Origin: CAZXCK01 sp964639225
GTDB lineage: Bacteria > Chloroflexota > Anaerolineae > Aggregatilineales > Phototrophicaceae
Reading direction: 5' to 3'
Assembly (NCBI GenBank): GCA_964639225.1
Contig: CAZXCK010000004.1
Location: 17,033 to 81,032, forward strand
DNA length: 64,000 nucleotides
The translations under genes and the position numbers were made by a program. Shown here one piece after another: positions 26,606-35,510 of this stretch; within the stretch, counting starts at the first letter, position 1, and every line of letters starts with the position of its first letter. Below the pieces are notes generated by a model. It saw only the letters and a list, made by a program, of their open reading frames with translations. It had not been told where the DNA came from and did no database searches.

Positions 26606-26713
26606 GCTGGTTATCTTTGTTTTATTAGTATCGGAAAATTATTTACAACCACTGTTGTATATTTAGTTAATCTCGGTTAAGCTAAGTACAGTCGTATACA
26701 AGGCCAAGGGGGT

Positions 26714-28738
26714 ATGATGGCTTCCCAATCGACCACATTCGATCAGTCCGATACACAGCAGGAAGAAGAAAAGCACTGGTTAAGCCAGGAATGGCTGGAG
26801 CCGCGCCTGGTCGCCGTAACAGCGCTGGCACTGGCCGCCAGCTTCATCGGGCGGCAAGTGGGCGCGCCCGGCTGGCTGGACGCCGTGTTCGGTGTAACGG
26901 CTTATGTGGCGGGTGGCATGTTCGGCGTCAAGAGCGCGCTGGAGAGCATCGTCCAGGAACACAAGCTGGACATCGACCTGCTGATGGTGCTGGCAGCGTT
27001 GGGCGCAGCCAGCATTGGCCTGTGGCACGAGGGCGCCATTCTGCTGTTCCTGTTTTCCTTGAGCAACGTTTTGCAGGCTTATGCCATCGGACGCAGCCGC
27101 AACGCCATCCGCGAACTGTTCAAACTGTACCCGGAAGAGGCCAAAGTCAAACGCGATGGCGAAGTGGTCACGGTTAAGTTCAGCGACATTCGCATCGGCG
27201 ACCTGGTACTGATCGAGCCGGGCGAGCGCATCCCGGTCGATGGTGACGTGGTCGAGGGAAAGTCAGCCGTAGACCAGTCCCCGATCACCGGCGAGTCGAT
27301 GCCCGTTGAAAAGCAGGTAGGCGATAAGGTATTCGCCGGGACACTGAATAAAAGCGGCCTGCTGGATGTCGAGGCGACGGAAGCCGCATCCAACACCACG
27401 CTGTCACGTATCATCAAAATGGTGGAGGAGGCACAGTCGGCGCAGGCCCCTACAGAGCGTTTCCTGGACAGGTTCGAGCAGTACTACGCCGCGCTGATTA
27501 TCTTCGTGGTGCTGCTGTTTATCATCATTCCACCCACCCTGTTTGACGCTGACTTCAGCAGCAATTTCTACCGGGCGATGGTGCTGATGACGGTCGCCAG
27601 TCCGTGCGCGCTGATCATCAGCGTGCCAGCGTCATTCATCTCGGCGATCGCGTCGGCTGCTCGCGGCGGTATCCTGTTCAAGGGCGGCGCACACCTGGAG
27701 TCGATGGCCGCCATCAAAGTGGTGACATTCGATAAAACCGGCACGCTGACCATCGGCGAGCCGCGTGTAACCGATGTCATCTCGTGCTGCGAAATGGGCG
27801 AGGACGATCTGCTGGCGGTGGCGGCGACGGTCGAGAGCCGTTCCGAACATCCATTGGCACACGCCATCGTCACCGAGGCCGAAGAACGCGGCCTGGAGCT
27901 GGGCCGCGTCGAGGACTTTGAAGCAGTAGCCGGGCGCGGCATCCAGGCCAAAGTCGATGGCCGGCTGGTGCGCATCGGCAGCGTAAACTATCTGCTCGAC
28001 TACAGCGATATGCCGCACAAACTCGAAGACGAATATGCTGAACTCGAAAAGTCGGGTAAAACGGTTATCGGACTGATCCGCGAGGGCAGTTGCGAGCAGT
28101 GCGGCGCCTGCGAGCAGGCCAGCGAAGGGCCGGACTGGATGGGCATTGTCGCGCTGGCCGACGAACTGCGGCCCGAAGCAGCAGACGTGGTGCGCCAGCT
28201 TCGTGAGCGGGGTTTGGAGGTCGCCATGCTGACCGGCGATAACGAGCGTGTGGCGCATGCCATCGCCGAACAGGCGGGCATTACGCGCGTCCACGCCAAT
28301 TTACTGCCGGAGGACAAGGTGACTGCCGTCCAGCGCATCGAGAGCGAAGTCGGCCCGGCGGCCATGATTGGCGATGGCGTCAACGACGCTCCCGCGCTGG
28401 CGACGGCCTCGGTCGGCATCGCTATGGGCGCCGCCGGTACTGATGTCGCGCTGGAAACCGCCGACGTCGTGCTGATGGGCGACAAGCTGGAACTCATCGA
28501 CCAGGCTATCAGCCTGAGTCAGAAGGCGCGCCGCGTCGTGTGGCAGAACATCGTCTTTTCGCTGGCGGTAATCGTCATGCTGGTCGCGAGCGTTTTTCTG
28601 ATCGACCTGCCACTGCCGCTTGGCGTTCTGGGCCATGAAGGCAGCACGGTGATCGTCGTGCTCAACGGCCTGATCGCACTGCTTATCGTGCCGGAGATGC
28701 GCCGCCGCCGTGCTCGTGAGCAAACTGCCAAGAGTTAA
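26714..28738 (+). CDS. P1B-4 type metal efflux P-type ATPase with a Cys-rich insertion
   Basis: A protein of 674 residues. It has no N-terminal HMA domain. TGES (192-195), the phosphorylation motif DKTGT (Asp340), SEHP (His379) and GDGVND (553-558) are intact. The membrane metal site reads SPC (296-298), not CPC, and HEGST (641-645) in a late segment: the mark of the P1B-4 subgroup, whose members export Co(II), Fe(II) or Zn(II). A CxxCxxC insertion (Cys460, 463, 466) lies between the nucleotide domain and the hinge. Near the feo operon, Fe(II) efflux of the PfeT/FrvA kind is a reasonable inference. AAGGGGG precedes the ATG. Confidence 0.92.
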   Translation: MMASQSTTFDQSDTQQEEEKHWLSQEWLEPRLVAVTALALAASFIGRQVGAPGWLDAVFGVTAYVAGGMFGVKSALESIVQEHKLDIDLLMVLAALGAASIGLWHEGAILLFLFSLSNVLQAYAIGRSRNAIRELFKLYPEEAKVKRDGEVVTVKFSDIRIGDLVLIEPGERIPVDGDVVEGKSAVDQSPITGESMPVEKQVGDKVFAGTLNKSGLLDVEATEAASNTTLSRIIKMVEEAQSAQAPTERFLDRFEQYYAALIIFVVLLFIIIPPTLFDADFSSNFYRAMVLMTVASPCALIISVPASFISAIASAARGGILFKGGAHLESMAAIKVVTFDKTGTLTIGEPRVTDVISCCEMGEDDLLAVAATVESRSEHPLAHAIVTEAEERGLELGRVEDFEAVAGRGIQAKVDGRLVRIGSVNYLLDYSDMPHKLEDEYAELEKSGKTVIGLIREGSCEQCGACEQASEGPDWMGIVALADELRPEAADVVRQLRERGLEVAMLTGDNERVAHAIAEQAGITRVHANLLPEDKVTAVQRIESEVGPAAMIGDGVNDAPALATASVGIAMGAAGTDVALETADVVLMGDKLELIDQAISLSQKARRVVWQNIVFSLAVIVMLVASVFLIDLPLPLGVLGHEGSTVIVVLNGLIALLIVPEMRRRRAREQTAKS

Positions 28739-28766
28739 GCCAGGATCGTAAAAACAGGAAGAAAAC

Positions 28767-28799
28767 ACAGGGCGCGGTCCATCGCTGACCGCGCCCTGT
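28767..28799. terminator. Bidirectional intrinsic terminator between the ATPase and ABC genes
   Basis: A perfect 13-bp stem (ACAGGGCGCGGTC with GACCGCGCCCTGT), 7-nt loop. T-rich tails exist on both strands: TTCTATTTT on plus and GTGTTTTC on minus. Confidence 0.85.
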
Positions 28800-28857
28800 T
28801 CTATTTTGACGATGGGTGTTTGCAGCGGCGCAGCTTATCGTCTCGCCGCCGTTTTCT

Positions 28858-29832
28858 TTAAGTCACCACGCCTTTGGTGACACCCATAAACAGCGTTTCG
28901 AGGTCTTTCATCTCCTCGCTGAAGCCCAGCACCGGCACGCCTGCTTCCGCCAGCAGCCGGTTGATACCAGCGACAGCGTCGTCGTCGCCCACGAAATCGA
29001 CCTGAACCCGCGCCCGGTTGACCTTCGGCGCGATGGTCTGTATGGCCTCGACGCCGGCCACGTTCGCCAGCAGGGATTTAATCCGCTCAACATTGGCATC
29101 ATCCTTGACAGTGACCACGATCTCGCGGTGAGGGGTGAGGGCGGCTTTCATCTCGGCCATGCTGCCCTGCATCACCATATGACCACCTTCGATGATGCCA
29201 ACGTGCGTGCAGATATTCTCCACGTCCGCCAGGATATGCGTCGAAAAGAAGATCGTCTTGCCCATGCGCGCCAGTTCCACCATCAGCTCGCGGATTTCGA
29301 TGCGAGCGCGTGGGTCCAATCCACTGGCCGGTTCATCGAGGATGAGTACGGCGGGATCATGGGCCAGCGTACGCGCCAAAGACAGACGCTGCTTCATACC
29401 CCGGCTCAGTTTATCAACCATGTCCTCGCGCCGATGATTGAGGTCCACCAGTTCCAGCAAATCGTCGATGAGCTGCAGGCGCTGATTTTCCGGGATATCA
29501 TAACAGGCGGCGAAGAAGTCCAGGTATTCCCACACTTTCAGGTCGTCATATACGCCGAAGTCATCCGGCATGTAGCCGATGGCGCGGCGCACGGCGCGCC
29601 GGTCGGCCAGCACCGAGTGCCCCGCGATCCACGCCTGGCCAGACGTGGGCCGCGTAAGCGTCGTCAGAATACGCATGGTAGTCGTCTTACCGGCGCCGTT
29701 GGGGCCGACAAAGCCATAAATAGAACCAGCCGGAACTTCCAGCGACAGGTGATCGACGGCGGTAAATTTGCCGAACGACTTCACCAGATCGTGCGTTTCG
29801 ATAATCAGATCGGAGTTTGTCTGCTCTTGCAT
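28858..29832 (-). CDS. ABC transporter ATP-binding protein (ABC-2/CcmA type)
   Basis: A protein of 324 residues. Walker A GPNGAGKTT, Q-loop region MPDDFGVYDDLKV, signature LSRGMKQRLSLARTL, Walker B VLILDEPASGLDP and the H-loop STHIL are all present. The last 90 residues form the C-terminal domain typical of ABC-2 exporters. No classical ABC-2 permease lies beside it. The neighbour upstream in the operon is a large exported protein with only two central membrane segments, 45 bases away. The permease may be encoded elsewhere. Confidence 0.92.
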   Translation of the reverse strand: MQEQTNSDLIIETHDLVKSFGKFTAVDHLSLEVPAGSIYGFVGPNGAGKTTTMRILTTLTRPTSGQAWIAGHSVLADRRAVRRAIGYMPDDFGVYDDLKVWEYLDFFAACYDIPENQRLQLIDDLLELVDLNHRREDMVDKLSRGMKQRLSLARTLAHDPAVLILDEPASGLDPRARIEIRELMVELARMGKTIFFSTHILADVENICTHVGIIEGGHMVMQGSMAEMKAALTPHREIVVTVKDDANVERIKSLLANVAGVEAIQTIAPKVNRARVQVDFVGDDDAVAGINRLLAEAGVPVLGFSEEMKDLETLFMGVTKGVVT

Positions 29833-29877
29833 ACCGGTGTTGGTCTCGCTCGTCTACAATCGGTCAATCGGCGGCGC

Positions 29878-32418
29878 TCAGAACGCGCCGCGCTGCTGAA
29901 TACCAAGCTGGCGAATGGCGACCGAACTACCGGTCACCGTCTGGGCGGTGCGCACCTGGACACTGTTCTGCGGGCCGATGAAGCGCGCCGGGTCATCGAT
30001 GACGATCTCGGTCTCGGACCCCATCTGGAACACTTCCCAGCTTTCGTCGAACCAGTTCCACACGGCGATGGCACCACCAACACCGGTCGTCCGTGCCCGG
30101 TCGATGATAATCACCAGCTCGTCCACGCGAGACAGCCGCGCCCCTGCAACCGGCGTCATGCGGAAGATCACGCTGGCGTCGGTGGTGAGGAACAACTCGG
30201 TTGGCCCCACATCTTCGATATTGGTGCGCTCGCGCGAAATCCAGGTGAACTGGTCGGCGGTGATGGTCACCGGCCTGGACGGCGGCGATGCTTCGACGGT
30301 CAGCTCGACGATATACAACGTGCTGTCGATAGTCTCATAGCCCACGCCCAGCACCTCGTCGGCCACGGGCGCGGCGTTCGTCCAGCCTGCCAGATACACC
30401 CGGTTGCCGCGCGCGGTCGAAGCGAACTGGTCCAGCATAAACGCCGACAACAGCGCCTGACGCCGCCGCAGTTCCTGCGTACGCGGGTCGTCGTCAGCCG
30501 TAATGCGGAAGCCGGTGCGCTGGTAGTCATCGCCCATCACATCGTGCACGCTGCGGTTCGACTCGATGTTGGTAATGGATGTCGTGCGCCGGAAGGTCAG
30601 CGAACGCGAATACAGGGGGTCCGGCTCGCCACGCGCATATTCCAGCGGCACCGGCGCCATCCGAATGTCACCAGGTAGGATCAGGTCGTCGCCGCCAAAA
30701 GCGAAGACATCGCCAGGGTCCAGCGCACCCAGGCGCAGCGTCGCCCCACGTGCCACGATGACCGCATCTTCAAGCGACACATCGCTGTTATTGCTCACCG
30801 ACCCCTGCACACGTGCTTCGCCCATATCCCCCAGATGAGTCAGTGTGACGCTGCCGCTGATGTCTGGCCGGGGGATGGTGCCCTCTGTGTTAAACGACTG
30901 GATAAAGCTGGCATCGACCGAAAAATCAACGGCCTCGAAGCGACTGCCCTGCTGAACGTTGACGTTGCCCTGTGGCCGGGTGGGGGCGTTGCCACGTGTA
31001 GACAGTCCCTCAGTGACCGGACGCAGCATGCGCTCGTCGCCCATAGACAGCGTGTAATCGCCCCGGCGCGGCACCAGCAGACCCAGCACCTGTTCCAGGT
31101 GAGCCTCGTCGCTGTCAGGCCACATCTGCACCACCGACAACCGGCTGAGGGTCGCCTGGTTGCCACGCAGCTCGAAACCCACCGACCACGCCAGCCCGCT
31201 GAACACCAGGATCAGCGCCGGGATCGTAATCCAGGCGTATTCGCGGCGGTTGATGCGGTTGAGTACCCAGTAATTGGCCGGGCCAATCAGAACGATATAG
31301 GCCACCAGGAACAGTACCAGCCCCAGTGCCGCCGGCAGCACGTCCAGGCCGGGCAGAATGCTCACGGCGGTGATGGCGTCCAGCCAGTCGGAGAAGCCGA
31401 AGTTCCACGCCGGGCGCGGCTCCACCGAACTTACCAGTGCCAGCCATAACTCGGACTGGTCTGCCCAGCCGCGTAAAGGCTGGCTGGTGGGGTCAATCGT
31501 CAGGTAATCGACGGTGCCACCACCCACCCGCTGGCGAGCCAGCAGCGGCAGCTCGCCAGCGGCGGCCAGCACCTGCGCGTTATCGGTCAGTGTGCCGGTA
31601 GCACTGATGGTGTCGCCGTCCAGTTGGGCGTTATACAGCCCGGCCAGCCGCGCCAGCGGCGTGACGTCCGCGACGGTCTGCGCCGATTCGGGCAGCAGCG
31701 GCAGCAGATCGACCAGCCCGGCGGCGGTTGGCTGCCAGTTGGCCCCGCCGATCACAATCAGGTGGCCGCCCGTCTGAAGCCAGGTACGCAGCGCCTGCTG
31801 CTGCGCATTCGACAGACTGGCGCTGTTGGTATTGGCGAATACGATTACGTTAATCGAATCCAGGGCAGGCGCCCGGTCGGGTAGTTCTTCTGGCTGCCAG
31901 TTCGTCTGGAAAGCCTCATAACCGCCCACGCTGATCTGACTGAGGTCGGGGGCGGAATCCGGCGAGTCGCTGACCACAACATGCAGGCTGTCACGCGGAG
32001 CCAGGCTGCTGAGGGTCGTATCCTGGCTGGTCATCACGCCGCCGCGCTCATTGAGCAGTTCCACGCGAATATTGCTGGCGTTGCTGCGCGCTGTGATATA
32101 CAGGAAAAAGTCCTGGCTGGTGCTGGCCGGTAGATCGACCGGCGTGCTGAAAGTCCCCGTGATGCCGCTGCCGGATGTCTCCGGACGGACGACAAGCTGG
32201 CCGGTGATCGCTTCGCCCTGGTTGCTGATCTGCACGCGGATGGGCAGCCACTGGTTCGGGCGAAAAACGTTATCGTAACCGGGACTCACCGCCAGCGAGA
32301 TGAGATCGGTCGGGCTTGCGTCCTGGGCCTGGGTCGCCGTGGACGGCCACAGGCTGCCCAGCAGCAGAACGATCATCAGCGCCAGTGACATGCGGCGCAG
32401 AGATGGGTTGAAAGACAT
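29878..32418 (-). CDS. Large exported, membrane-anchored protein with a gatase-like domain
   Basis: A protein of 846 residues with a signal peptide (MSFNPSLRR...ATQAQ). Residues 40-140 look like a beta-sandwich (FRPNQWLPIRVQISNQG). About 190-330 resembles a class-I glutamine-amidotransferase-like Rossmann domain of the kind found in ABC-associated exported proteins (INVIVFANTNSASLSNAQQQ, GGHLIVIGG), with no catalytic Cys evident. Two membrane segments lie near 375-435. A beta-rich region follows to the end. It heads the operon with the ABC ATPase and is probably its membrane partner or cargo protein. The function is unknown. Confidence 0.75.
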   Translation of the reverse strand: MSFNPSLRRMSLALMIVLLLGSLWPSTATQAQDASPTDLISLAVSPGYDNVFRPNQWLPIRVQISNQGEAITGQLVVRPETSGSGITGTFSTPVDLPASTSQDFFLYITARSNASNIRVELLNERGGVMTSQDTTLSSLAPRDSLHVVVSDSPDSAPDLSQISVGGYEAFQTNWQPEELPDRAPALDSINVIVFANTNSASLSNAQQQALRTWLQTGGHLIVIGGANWQPTAAGLVDLLPLLPESAQTVADVTPLARLAGLYNAQLDGDTISATGTLTDNAQVLAAAGELPLLARQRVGGGTVDYLTIDPTSQPLRGWADQSELWLALVSSVEPRPAWNFGFSDWLDAITAVSILPGLDVLPAALGLVLFLVAYIVLIGPANYWVLNRINRREYAWITIPALILVFSGLAWSVGFELRGNQATLSRLSVVQMWPDSDEAHLEQVLGLLVPRRGDYTLSMGDERMLRPVTEGLSTRGNAPTRPQGNVNVQQGSRFEAVDFSVDASFIQSFNTEGTIPRPDISGSVTLTHLGDMGEARVQGSVSNNSDVSLEDAVIVARGATLRLGALDPGDVFAFGGDDLILPGDIRMAPVPLEYARGEPDPLYSRSLTFRRTTSITNIESNRSVHDVMGDDYQRTGFRITADDDPRTQELRRRQALLSAFMLDQFASTARGNRVYLAGWTNAAPVADEVLGVGYETIDSTLYIVELTVEASPPSRPVTITADQFTWISRERTNIEDVGPTELFLTTDASVIFRMTPVAGARLSRVDELVIIIDRARTTGVGGAIAVWNWFDESWEVFQMGSETEIVIDDPARFIGPQNSVQVRTAQTVTGSSVAIRQLGIQQRGAF

Positions 32419-32643
32419 AAGTGGTTATTCCCATTTACCCACATCGTGCAGGGGCATCCGGCGTGCTGAGACAATGTTTCGCCACCGGAGCCGAGTCAAT
32501 TGTATCACGCTCACCGGTGTGATGGCAGGATGGTTGTACGCTCCTACCAGCGGTTCAGGGGGCGAGTGTTGCCTTTTGCGTATACATGCGGCACTATGGG
32601 ACACACCAACCCTGAGACAGACAGCGCGAGGACAGACAGCCCC

Positions 32644-34683
32644 ATGAATCAACTGCAACACGAGACCAGCCCCTACCTGCTCCAGCACAAGACCAACCCC
32701 GTTGACTGGTATCCCTGGGGCGACGAGGCTTTACAGAAAGCCCAGGCAGAGGACAAACCCATTCTGCTGAGTGTGGGCTACAGCGCCTGTCACTGGTGCC
32801 ATGTGATGGAACACGAGAGCTTCGAGGACGACGAGACCGCCCGGCTCATGAACCAGTGGTACATATGCATCAAGGTAGACCGCGAAGAACGCCCCGACCT
32901 GGACGACATCTACATGCAGGCCGTCCAGGCGATGACTGGTCAGGGCGGCTGGCCGATGACCGTCTTTCTGACGCCTGATGGCCGTCCTTTCTATGGCGGG
33001 ACGTATTATCCCAAAGAGCCGCGTATGGGCATGCCGTCCTTCAAGCAGGTACTGAGCGGCGTTTATGACGCCTACGCCAACCGCCGTGACGACGTCGAGC
33101 AGGCAGCCAGCAAACTTACCGGCGCGCTCGACCGGACGGCGCTCAACATCGGCGAGGACGCCGCCAGCCTCAACGCGCCACTGCTCGATGCTGCTGCCGC
33201 TGCCCTGGCGCAGAATTTCGACTGGATGCACGGCGGTTTTGGCGGCGCGCCCAAGTTCCCACAGCCCATGAACCTGGAATTTCTGCTGCGCAACTATAGG
33301 CGCACCGGCGAACAGAACATGCTGGACATGGTACGGTTCACGCTGGAGCGTATGGCGCGCGGCGGCATCTACGACCAGATCGGCGGCGGATTCGCCCGTT
33401 ACAGCGTCGATGCCCAATGGCTGGTACCACACTTCGAGAAGATGCTCTACGACAACGCACAGTTGAGTCGTGTGTATCTGCACACCTGGCAGGTGACCAA
33501 AATACAGCTTTATCGCCACATCGCCGAGGAAATCTACGATTACATCCTGCGCGAGATGACGGCACCCGAAGGCGGCTTCTACAGCGCCACCGACGCCGAC
33601 AGCGAAGGCGAAGAGGGCAAATTCTTTGTGTGGAGCAAGGAAGAGATCGAGTCGCTGCTGGGCGATGACGCGCCCATAGCCATCGACTACTGGGACATAA
33701 CCGCCGCCGGCAACTTCGAAGGGGCCAATATTCTGTATGTGCCGGAAATCGACGAAGCCGTTGCCGAACGCATGGAGATGCCGGTCGATGAACTGCGCTC
33801 GTTGATCGCCCGCAGCAAAGACACACTCTACGCTGCCCGGACGCATCGCGTGCCACCCGGCCTTGACGACAAGATTCTCACCTCCTGGAACGGCATGATG
33901 CTCGCCAGCCTGGCCGAGGCTGCGCGCGTTCTCGAACGCGACGACTACCGTGTGGCGGCGGTGCGCTGCGGCGAGTTCCTGCTGGACGCGCTGCTGGTCG
34001 ATGGCGATCGACTGCTGCGCACGCATAAAGACGGACAGAGCAAGCTCAACGGCTATCTGGAGGATTACGCCAACCTGATCGACGGGCTGCTGGAACTGTA
34101 CCAGACGACCTTCGACGACAAGTGGTTCGTCACGGCGCGGCGGCTGGCCGAGCGGGTGCTGGCCCACTTCCGCGCCGACGATGGCGGCTTCTTCGACACG
34201 TCCGACGATCACGAGGCGCTGATCGTACGCCCGCGCAACGTTCAGGATAACGCCACCCCATCCGGCAACGCCATGATGGCCAAACAGTTGGTTCGGCTGT
34301 ACGCCTACACTGGTGATGCCCGCTACGAAACCGCCGCCAGCGACAGCCTGCGCCTGCTCACCGGAGCCATGCGCCAGTACCCGCAGGCATTCGCCGAGGC
34401 GCTTAACGCGGTCGATATGCTGGCCAGCGGCCTGGCCGAGATCGCCATCGTTGGCCAGCCGGCCAGCGCCGCCACACGCGCCCTGCTCGCCGTAACAACC
34501 GAGACGCTGCGCCCCAATCTGATCGTGGCGCTGTCGGCTGAGGATGTGCCGGGCGAAGCGACCATCCCGCTGCTGAGTCACCGCACCCAGCGTGACGGCC
34601 AGCCGACCGTGTACGTGTGCCGCAATTTCGCCTGCCGTATGCCAGTCACCACGCCAGAAGCCATGCGCGATCTGCTGGCATAG
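32644..34683 (+). CDS. DUF255/YyaL thioredoxin-like and six-hairpin protein
   Basis: A protein of 679 residues of the YyaL/SPATA20 family. The N-terminus is a thioredoxin-like domain with SACHWCHVMEHESF (CxxC) and YMQAVQAMTGQGGWPMTVFLTP; the remainder is a six-hairpin glycosidase-like (alpha/alpha) domain (GGFGGAPKFPQP, YDQIGGGFARYSVD, HFEKMLYDNAQL). The family is widespread, its reaction undetermined, though a redox or glycan role is often presumed. I use the ATG at 32644, which gives the conserved NQLQHETSPYLLQHKTNPV opening; upstream starts add a polar tail. Confidence 0.92.
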   Translation: MNQLQHETSPYLLQHKTNPVDWYPWGDEALQKAQAEDKPILLSVGYSACHWCHVMEHESFEDDETARLMNQWYICIKVDREERPDLDDIYMQAVQAMTGQGGWPMTVFLTPDGRPFYGGTYYPKEPRMGMPSFKQVLSGVYDAYANRRDDVEQAASKLTGALDRTALNIGEDAASLNAPLLDAAAAALAQNFDWMHGGFGGAPKFPQPMNLEFLLRNYRRTGEQNMLDMVRFTLERMARGGIYDQIGGGFARYSVDAQWLVPHFEKMLYDNAQLSRVYLHTWQVTKIQLYRHIAEEIYDYILREMTAPEGGFYSATDADSEGEEGKFFVWSKEEIESLLGDDAPIAIDYWDITAAGNFEGANILYVPEIDEAVAERMEMPVDELRSLIARSKDTLYAARTHRVPPGLDDKILTSWNGMMLASLAEAARVLERDDYRVAAVRCGEFLLDALLVDGDRLLRTHKDGQSKLNGYLEDYANLIDGLLELYQTTFDDKWFVTARRLAERVLAHFRADDGGFFDTSDDHEALIVRPRNVQDNATPSGNAMMAKQLVRLYAYTGDARYETAASDSLRLLTGAMRQYPQAFAEALNAVDMLASGLAEIAIVGQPASAATRALLAVTTETLRPNLIVALSAEDVPGEATIPLLSHRTQRDGQPTVYVCRNFACRMPVTTPEAMRDLLA

Positions 34684-34714
34684 GCGGTGTTACCGGTATC
34701 AGAACCAGCCATAA

Positions 34715-34754
34715 TGACAGACGACCGTTCCTGTATAAGAACGGTCGTCTGTCA
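34715..34754. terminator. Strong hairpin between convergent genes
   Basis: A perfect 16-bp stem (34715-34730 with 34739-34754) and 8-nt loop between the DUF255 gene and the redoxin-like gene. Neither side has a run of Ts, so it may act as a bidirectional stop with help or protect 3' ends. Confidence 0.6.
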
Positions 34755-34826
34755 CATCACAATTGCTGCGCCAACAAAGAGAAGGAGGAAGCATTCGCAG
34801 AAGCTGCGTTCGATCTGCGCCTGAGT

Positions 34827-35297
34827 TTAAGACTGCACCACCTGAATCGCCTGCACCAGTTCCTGCATGCGCGGCCACACCCGATCATCTGGCAGCATCC
34901 ATTTCTGACGCACGACACGATACCGGTCGATAAGCAGCATGCCAGGATTGCGATCCATCGCGTAGGTGCGGTGAATCTGGCCGTCGCTGTCGGCCAGCAG
35001 CGGGAATGGTACCGGCAGCGGACTGCTGCTGTGAAATCCGTTGAGTATGTGGGGGAAATCGCGCACCAACAGCGCGACCGGCGTGCCCATCAGCGCGAAC
35101 TTGGTGACATGGCGCTGCAACCACAGGATACGCCGTACACTGGTGGGCAGCCACAGATTGCCGATAAACCCCAGAACCACGCCAGCCTCACCCGTGAGGT
35201 CATCCAGCGTGTATAATTGGCGTCTATGATCCATCAGCGCAAAGTCTGGGGCGCGGGTGCCCACAACCGGCCCCAGTTCGGCAGTTTCGTATAACAT
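34827..35297 (-). CDS. Redoxin/AhpC-TSA fold protein lacking the peroxidatic Cys
   Basis: A protein of 156 residues from the ATG at 35297 (upstream ATG at 35321 is possible). The thioredoxin-like fold is suggested by GTRAPDFALMDHRRQLYTLDDL, a typical AhpC/TSA opening, then GEAGVVLGFIGNLWLP and FPLLADSDGQIHRTYAM near the end, with RNPGMLLIDRYRVV. The active-site loop that usually reads TPxCxxE contains no Cys (LWLPTSVRRILWLQRH), and the whole protein lacks Cys. It may act as a pseudo-enzyme, regulator or binder. A strong promoter precedes it. Confidence 0.75.
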   Translation of the reverse strand: MLYETAELGPVVGTRAPDFALMDHRRQLYTLDDLTGEAGVVLGFIGNLWLPTSVRRILWLQRHVTKFALMGTPVALLVRDFPHILNGFHSSSPLPVPFPLLADSDGQIHRTYAMDRNPGMLLIDRYRVVRQKWMLPDDRVWPRMQELVQAIQVVQS

Positions 35298-35341
35298 TGT
35301 TAAAATGTCCTCACCCACCATTCTATGAATAATGTAAATTA

Positions 35342-35371
35342 AGTATAATCCACAAATTAACGGTTTGTCAA
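35342..35371 (-). promoter_or_regulatory. Strong sigma70-type promoter of the redoxin-like gene
   Basis: On the minus strand, perfect TTGACA (35366-35371) and TATACT (35342-35347) with an 18-base spacer, in an AT-rich stretch. The expected transcript start is near 35335. Confidence 0.85.
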
Positions 35372-35510
35372 CTCAATTTCTATTTACGACTGGCCACCAG
35401 CATATCATCAGCAAGCGTTGGCCGATCGTAGACCAGCAGGGGGTGATGTTCTGGCCGGTTTTGGGGTAAGATTTGCTTGCTTGCGCAAGAGCAGGAGGGC
35501 GCTTTTCCAA

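Noticed and set aside
28816..30678. Very long His/Gly-rich plus-strand frame
   Set aside because: It is the shadow of the ABC ATPase and exported-protein genes, which carry intact motifs on the other strand.
32731..34581. Long minus-strand frame
   Set aside because: Antisense shadow of the DUF255/YyaL gene, with no recognisable domain.
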